Shown: one piece after another, positions 57,976-64,000 of the stretch | How the letters are laid out: each line of letters begins with the position of its first letter | Position numbering within the stretch: position 1 is the first letter of the stretch | Source of the DNA: Hevea brasiliensis | Taxonomy: Eukaryota; Streptophyta; Magnoliopsida; Malpighiales; Euphorbiaceae | Length of the DNA stretch: 64,000 nt | Direction of reading: 5' to 3' | NCBI RefSeq assembly: GCF_030052815.1 | Contig: NC_079501.1 | Coordinates: 42,837,593-42,901,592 of the forward strand | Translations under genes and position numbers: made by a program | The notes under the pieces: model-generated | Seen by the model: the letters and a program-made list of their open reading frames with translations, nothing else | The model's database searches: none | Told to the model about the DNA's origin: nothing

Positions 57976-60061
57976 TATTAGTAGTATGCCTTAGAGCATA
58001 TCATTTAGTATGTATCTTGTACATGTTTTATTAATAAAAGGCATTTTCACTTTTCCATTTACAAAATATATTTATCTGTAATAGAAAAGGTCCATTGATA
58101 TTTTGTTAAAAATTCTATTCTTAAGTTGTTAAGAATATGAGTGACAGTATTTCTAGCACAAAGTATCATAAATAGGTTCACAATCGAGGATACTTCACAA
58201 TAAGGACATGACTTATCCAGAAAGATTATAATCATGTTTGTTCCCAATTTATTTATATGAGATGTAAATAAGATGGAATGGTGAGTCTCATGCCATATGA
58301 CAAACATGATAGGCACTTATACATGATAAGTAGGCCAAACCAGTGACACTTATGACAAGCACATGGAGTTTACTCTTGTCAATGCATTGTTATAAATCAT
58401 ATCAGTGCATATAATCTTTAGACCTGAGATAGAACAGTTATCTTGTATATAGGTGGTTTGAGTTTGATACTGCTTTCATACTTGTACTGTGTATGGGTAT
58501 ATGCGCATGTGTTGGCTCCTACTAGTTATATATAGAGGTAGGTGTTGATCAAGATGGAATCTGTTCCTCTAAGTAAGTAGGGATAAAATCCAATGTTCAT
58601 TTAATTGTTCTTGATGATTCAAGTTCCTGGCCAGGACAGATAGATTTAATCAGAAAAGAGTTTCTGATGAGAAAATCTTTTTAATCAAGAACTGGAATTA
58701 AAAGAGAACATAATATTCATAGCAAATGGGGTTTGACATAAACCATGACTCCAGCTCGAATTGGGATTTTGTAACAGAGAGATTCTAGTGCATGGTAACA
58801 TATGATTATAGGTTCATTTAAGGTAAACCTTATTACTGATTAGGTGGCCATGGCATACTATGCTAGGTGTTAACCATGGTCTATGAGGTGCATAAAATGG
58901 TTTAGAGAAATTATTTATGATAAGAAAGAGTTCTGATGATATTAAGAGTTGATATCATGTCTCAATGCCAATTAGTGATGAGCCTAGTAAGTCACACACA
59001 TACACAAGTAATCACCAAATTAAATATGATTTAATTAATTAATTAAAGAGTTTAATTGATTAATTAAATAGGTTTGGTTTGCAATTAGATTGCAATGTCC
59101 CTAGCATGGCTTGAAACCAAATCTGGGTTATTAAATGCATAGTATAAGTTAAATTTATATTTAAAGTATTTAAATATTAATTTAATTAATGACAAATTAA
59201 TTAATTTATAGTTGAGATAAATTGATTAGAAGAAGGGAAATAATTATTTTGGGTTGAAAACTCAAAATTAAGACACAGGGGCATTTTGGTCATTTCACAG
59301 GGTGACATGTGGCACCATGAGATGGTGACACATGGCACATCACATAAGCTTGCCATATGTCTTTTAATCATATAAGATTATTAAAATCAAGATTAAATAT
59401 AGGTTTGACACTTGGCATAATGTGATTGGGTCAATTAAACTAGAGCTAATCAAAAGGTGACATGTGGCAAGGGTTTTAAGTGGTGACCTAGCTATATAAG
59501 TGTAAGGATGAAAGAACACAAGCTGCTCATTCTCTTTGTGCTGCCACCCTTGGCTGCCATTCCCTTCTTTTCTTATTCTTCTCTCATCAATTCAAAGAAA
59601 TTAGCAAACAATCTCTTGAATTAAAAATACAAGAAATTATTTGTAGTGGCCTGTTTACATCTGTAATCTCTTAAAAGGCAAAACTTTATTTTCTAATTCA
59701 TAGAAAAAGCTTTAGAAGCTATTCAAGAGCTGCCATAGGTGATCTTGGTGTGGACAAGCTAGAGGGACAACATCTGGTATCCTAAAGATGCATCCCAAAG
59801 GTGCCAAACACACTGCAATGCATCAAGAGGTTAGTGCACTTGTTCTTGATCTAATCTAGGGTTCTAATAATTAATCTGATTAATTCTAAAATCTTAAATG
59901 GCAAATTTAGATCCAAAAATATATTAAAAAAGTTTTAATATGCCGTTTATCATTGAAATCAAATAGATAAAAATGAATCTTGCATGATGCATGTGCCCCT
60001 AGATGAAAAATTTTGAATTTCAATGATCTAAACTTGTGTTTTTCATGCTTTCGCTCCTTCA
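57976..60061 (+). repeat. 3' LTR of copia-2 (2086 bp)
   Basis: Starts TATTAGTAGTATGCC and ends TTTCGCTCCTTCA. TATATAA is at 59493-59499. A deletion near 59196 removes a TTAATTAATAGAGATTAA block kept in the 5' LTR. Confidence 0.95.
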
Positions 60062-60066
60062 TTGTA

Positions 60067-60589
60067 CCTATAGGGAATAAATGGGTTTTCAAGAAGAAGA
60101 TTGGTTGTGATGGAAAGGTAGAGATCTATAAGGTAAGGCTAGTAGCGAAAGGGTTTCACCAAAGGTAAGGAATCGACTATGAGGAGACTTTCTCGCCTGT
60201 TGCCGTGCTTAAATCAATTAGGATTTTATTAGCAATAGCTGCATACTATGATTATGAGATTTGGTAGATGGATGTCAAAACAGCTTTTCTCATTTCTCAA
60301 TGGATATATTGATGAAAACATTTTCATGGAATAACCTAAGGGTTTTGAATCCCAAGATAGTTCCAAGATGTGCAAGTTAAAGCGATCCATTATGGGTTAA
60401 AACAAGCTTCAAGGAGTTGGAACATCTATTTTGATGAAGCCATTAAGTCATTTGATTTTATAAAAAATGTGGATGAACCATGTGTATATAAGAAGGTTAG
60501 TGATAGTGCTGTCACTTTCCTTGTCGTATAAGTGGATGATATTCTGTTGATAGGTAATGACATAGGTATGTTGACAACTGTAAAGGTAT
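60067..60589 (+). pseudogene. Copia-1 reverse transcriptase (second part)
   Basis: Continues from 50617: PIGNKWVFKKKIGCDGKVEI, LVAKGFHQR, TAA, GIDYEETFSPVAVLKSIRIL and YYDYEIW. A TAG follows at 60265 and MDVKTAF follows it. A small insertion near 60290 (CTCATTT duplicated) shifts the frame. Then GLKQASRSWNI, DFIKNVDEPCVYKKVSDSAV and V*VDDILLIGND, where the Tyr of YVDD is a stop. It ends after TTVKV where LTR-I begins. About 280 bp of RT present in copia-2 (57121-57400) are missing here. Confidence 0.92.
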
Positions 60590-62132
60590 ATTCATTTAGA
60601 CCTGCCTAGACCAAGTTATGGCATTGTTCATTTGGTCATTTCTGTATAGTAGCAGTGTGTCAATTTTGGGTTTGACCTAATTGTTCACTAACTTAATATC
60701 ACTTTCAGGGCAGGGTTTCTACACAAAAATTGTGGCATTATGTGTCTACTTTCATCTCCAATTGGCTTCACACCAATTGGAGTGGCATAATTACATTTTT
60801 GGTCCCCTAAGTGGACCAAGATCAGGTTGTCCAGAATTGGACATCACACATTCACAATCCCATTTCAATTTTAACCATTCAAACACATTCTAAATTACAC
60901 CAATTAACCATTTTAAACCTCACTTAGGTCAAAGTACATCAATTTACTAAATTCTCAAATTTTCCCTCCAAAACTCTAAGGGTCAAGAATCCTAATTTAC
61001 TAATTGTTACATCTCATGCAATCAAAGTATATATTATACATCTACACATTAATCTAAGCTTAAATATACTTTTAACTTCATCAAAATCAATCAAACCCTA
61101 GTTAATCTAATGGTGGCTGAAATTTTCCACGGTTTCAATTCATTGAATTTTTTCAAAATTCTTCATGTAATTCCATCAAAACTAACTTAAATTCAATCAA
61201 TTTTTACTAAAGAAGAGGATTAAATTACTTACCTCACTTGAGCTTTTCAAATCTTTCAATTCTCCTCTAATTTCTCCACTTTCTTTCTCCCAATCTTCTT
61301 CTCAAGGCTTAATAACAATTTTTTAACTAAGGGATTTAGGGGGTTTATGATTAAAATTAGGGTTTAGAAAGCTTGAAAATAAGCTTTCATGGTGGAAATG
61401 GAAAAGATGAGAGAGGAACAAGAGAGAGAGGGGACGGCACACTTCTAAGGAAGAAGATCAAAATTATTATTTTTTTTTTTTATTTTTATTTTATGCATAT
61501 TTATCTAAAATTTGACTTAGTCAAATTAAGTAATTAAATTAAAATTAATTATGAAGTCATGCATGATGTCACCATGATGATGTAATAATCCTTATTTTCT
61601 TTTCTTTTCTTTGCCTTTCTTTTTCCTCACTTCTTTAATTTAATTATATATTTCAAATTTTAATTTCTCACATTTAATTGGACAGTTAGGCCATAAGTCA
61701 TCTCTAGGGGTGAATTGACCTATTTGCCTCTCGCCAGTCTGATTCGATTTACCAATAATTCAGTATTCTTCTAGAACTCTGATATAATTATTTGATCTGG
61801 TTCTCTATCTTTTTCTGTGATTTTCACATTTTCCCTAGTTTCGCAATTTTTCCTAGGATTGTGGTGTTACAATGTCCTATATGAAATTAGGGTTTTGACT
61901 AATCTCGCAGTCACTTCCCGGTGCGGTCACCCATCGCTGTGACCCCCGGTTTATTTAATTTTTTGTGCTTTATTTTTCTTATTTGTATTTCACCTTCTGG
62001 TAATTACTAGTAATTTTTGTTCAGGGCTTTTCTAGATGGCTTCAATATAGTTCTAATCCTCTTAATTATTTGGACCAACACCGGTCACTGGAACAGTGAG
62101 ATGCACAAAACTATGCATATAGGGGTGTTACA
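60590..62132 (-). mobile_element. LTR-I: 5' part of a gypsy LTR, minus strand, truncated
   Basis: Right end on the plus strand is ATAGGGGTGTTACA (LTR start). It keeps the 5S-like module (61911-61970) and the CCAATTGG pair (60758-60780). It stops mid-LTR at about 60590, near the sequence matching 33350 in LTR-E. The 3' half of the LTR, its target duplication on the left and 280 bp of copia-1 are missing together, so a deletion removed them after insertion. Confidence 0.9.
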
Positions 62133-62774
62133 GCAATGATGTGTACTAGGCCGGATATCGCGTATGCTGTTAGTTTGACTAGCAAGTTTCAATCCAATCT
62201 AGGTTTGGAACACTGGATAGCTGCCAAGATTAAGTACTTGAGAAGAACTAAGGGTTTATTCTTGATTTATGGAGGTGGTGACTTGCTTTTGGATGGTTAT
62301 ACTGATTCTGATTTTCAATAAGATATCGATGATAGAAATTCTACCTCTAGGTTTGTGTACATTTGTAATGGAGGTGCATTCAGTTGAAAGAGTTCCAAAC
62401 AAAGTACAACTGCTGATTCCACTGTAGAAGTTGAGTACATTGTTGCATCAGATGCTGCAAAAGAGGCTGTTTGGATAAAGAAGTTTATGATAGAACTTGT
62501 AGTAGCTCCTTCCATTGAGTCAGTAGTTCCTCTCTACTGTGACAATAATGGAGCGGTCATACAGGCTAAGGAACCCAGGTCTTTCTAGAATTCCAAACAC
62601 ATAGAAAGGCGCTACCATATTATCAGAGAGATAATTGAGCGAGGCGATATAGCCATGCAGAAAATAGCATCAGTTGAAAATCCAGCTGATCCATTCACAA
62701 AGCCTATGTCACAAACTCAGTTAGACCGACATCTTGAGAAGATAGGTCTAAGATATTGTAATGAATGGCTCTAG
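62133..62774 (+). pseudogene. Copia-1 RNase H
   Basis: AMMCTRPDIAYAVSLTSKFQ, GLEHWIAAKIKYLRRTKGLF, LIYGGGDLLLDGYTDSDFQ, TAA at 62320, DIDDRNSTSRFVYICNGGAF and STVEVEYIVASDAAKEAVWI. It continues with SVVPLYCDNNGAVIQAKEPR, TAG, SKHIERRYHIIREIIERGDI, ENPADPFTKPM and GLRYCNEWL, with a stop at about 62772. The conserved Asp/Glu positions can be placed except AEY, which is VEY. It is complete in length, unlike copia-2. Confidence 0.92.
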
Positions 62775-62788
62775 TGCTAGTGGAAGAT

Positions 62789-64000
62789 TGTTAGCAGTAT
62801 GCCCTAGAGTATATCATTAAATATGTATCTTGTATATATCATTAATAAAAGGTAATTTCACTTTTTCATTTACATAATATATTTATGTGTAATAGAAAAG
62901 GTCCATTGATATTTTGTTAGAAATTCTATTCTTAAGTTGTTAAGAATATGAGTAACAGTATTTCTAGCACAAAGTATCATAAATTAGTTCATAATCGAGG
63001 ATACTTCACAAAGGATATGACTTATCTAGAAAGATTATAATCATGTTTGTTCCCAAGGTATTTATATGAGATATAAATAAGATGGAGTGGTGAGTCTCAT
63101 GCCACATAACAAACATGATAGGCACTTATACATGATAAGTAGGCCGGCCCAGTGATGCATATGACAAGCACATTGAGTTTACTCTTGTCAATGCATTGTC
63201 ATATATCATATCAGTGCATATAATCTTTAGACCTGAGATAACATAGTTATCTTGTATATAGGTGGTTTGAGTTTGATACTGCTTTTATGCTTGTACTGTG
63301 TATGGGTATATGAGCATGTGTTGGTTCCTACTAGTTATATAAAGAGATAGGTGTTGATTAAGATGGAATCTGTTACCCTAAATAAATAGGGATAAAATAC
63401 TATGTTCATTTAATTGTTCTTGATGTTTCAAATTTCTGGCCAGGACAGATAGATTTAGTCAAAAAAAAGTTTATGACAAGAAAATCTAATTAATTAAAAA
63501 TTGAAATTAAAAGAGAACATAATGTTCATAGCAAATGGGGTTTGACATTAACCATGACTCCAACTCGAATTGGGATTTTGCAATGGAGAGATTCTAGTGC
63601 ATGGTAACATATGATTAAAGGTTTATTTAAGGTATTTCTTATTACTGATTGGGTGGCCATGGCATACTATGCTAGGTGTCAACCATGGTCTATGAGATGC
63701 CTAAAATAATTTAGATAAATCATTTACGGAAAGAAAGAGTTCTAATGATATTAAGAGTTAATATCATTTCTCATTGCCAATAAGTAATAAGCCAAGTAAG
63801 TCACACATCTACACAAGCTAATCACCATTTAAAATGTGATTTAATTGATTAATTAAAGAGTTTAATTAATTAATTAAAGAGGTTTGGTTTGCAATAAGAT
63901 TGCAAAGTCCCTATGATGACTTGAAACTAAATCTAGGTTATTGGATGTATAGTATAAATTAATTTATATTTAATTTGATTAAATATGAATTTAATTATGA
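62789..64000 (+). repeat. 3' LTR of copia-1 (first 1212 bp)
   Basis: Starts TGTTAGCAGTATGCCCTAGA right after the polypurine-like AGTGGAAGAT. It follows the 2.1-kb family LTR to the window end, which falls in the TTAATTAAT-rich part upstream of the promoter. It is more diverged from copia-2 LTRs than those are from each other, as expected of the older host element. Confidence 0.92.

Larger units (their letters stand above)
50618..60061 (+). mobile_element. Copia-2: two-LTR Ty1/copia element (9444 bp) nested in copia-1
   Basis: 5' LTR 50618-52753, primer site 52755-52767, leader to 54531, gag 54532-55353, integrase 55354-56200, RT 56440-57480, RNase H 57481-57960, polypurine tract 57964-57975, 3' LTR 57976-60061. 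Perfect target duplication TTGTA at 50613-50617 and 60062-60066. It lacks the protease and part of RNase H and has many stops, so it is non-autonomous. Copia-1 and copia-2 share one family. Confidence 0.96.
45942..64000 (+). mobile_element. Copia-1: old Ty1/copia element, interrupted, running off the right edge
   Basis: Pieces: truncated 5' LTR 45942-46543, primer site 46545-46558, leader, gag, protease, integrase and RT start to 50617, RT 60067-60589, RNase H 62133-62774, 3' LTR from 62789. Copia-2 sits at 50618-60061 and a truncated gypsy LTR at 60590-62132. The frame rejoins at the TTGTA duplication (VDPLEGIV to PIGNKWVFKKK). Many stops make it a pseudo-element. Confidence 0.92.

Overview
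This window looks like nuclear heterochromatin of a flowering plant, probably a dicot. It is AT-rich and consists of LTR retrotransposons inserted into one another. I see no host protein-coding gene, rRNA, tRNA or CRISPR array. Every coding stretch belongs to a Ty3/gypsy or Ty1/copia pol or gag, and all are broken by stops, frameshifts or deletions. The species cannot be named from the sequence. The gypsy coding parts resemble the Tekay/Del group of chromoviruses (inference from the LFDPGSTHSY protease, the integrase and the C-terminal region). The copia elements form one family with LTRs of about 2.1 kb.

Layout. (1) 1-2547, minus: 5' end of a copia element (copia-3) that cuts a minus-strand gypsy remnant (2548-4640). 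This remnant is followed by a truncated minus-strand gypsy LTR (LTR-H, 4641-7436 and 18533-18777). (2) 7437-18532, plus: a two-LTR gypsy element (G2) inserted in LTR-H. Its LTRs of 4.4 and 4.1 kb flank only 2.7 kb of deleted internal sequence. (3) 18778-45941, plus: the gutted internal region of an older gypsy element (G1: protease, RT, RNase H, integrase, C-terminal domain). It is split by two large solo-LTR stacks. The first, 19227-30393, is LTR-A containing LTR-C containing LTR-B. The second, 31111-43812, is LTR-D containing LTR-E, a solo copia LTR and LTR-F. (4) 45942-64000: an old copia element (copia-1) with a truncated 5' LTR. It is cut by a 9.4-kb copia of the same family (copia-2, 50618-60061) and by a truncated minus-strand gypsy LTR (60590-62132). 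Its 3' LTR runs off the right edge.

The nesting is well supported. Perfect 5-bp target-site duplications flank LTR-A (TAGAC), LTR-B (GGGGA), LTR-D (GTTTT), LTR-E (AGATG) and copia-2 (TTGTA). Four-of-five matches flank LTR-C, LTR-F, G2 and the solo copia LTR. When insertions are removed the interrupted reading frames rejoin.

The most interesting signals are in the gypsy LTRs, not in the proteins. Every gypsy LTR that reaches this region carries a GC-rich module about 180-230 bp from its start that resembles the internal control region of 5S rRNA genes. Most carry near their 3' end a pair of adjacent hairpins whose stems differ between subfamilies by pairing-preserving changes. All carry a conserved CCAATTGG-N7-CCAATTGG motif. 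Most in-frame stops in the pol remnants sit at conserved Gln or Trp codons, as expected from deamination of methylated cytosine.
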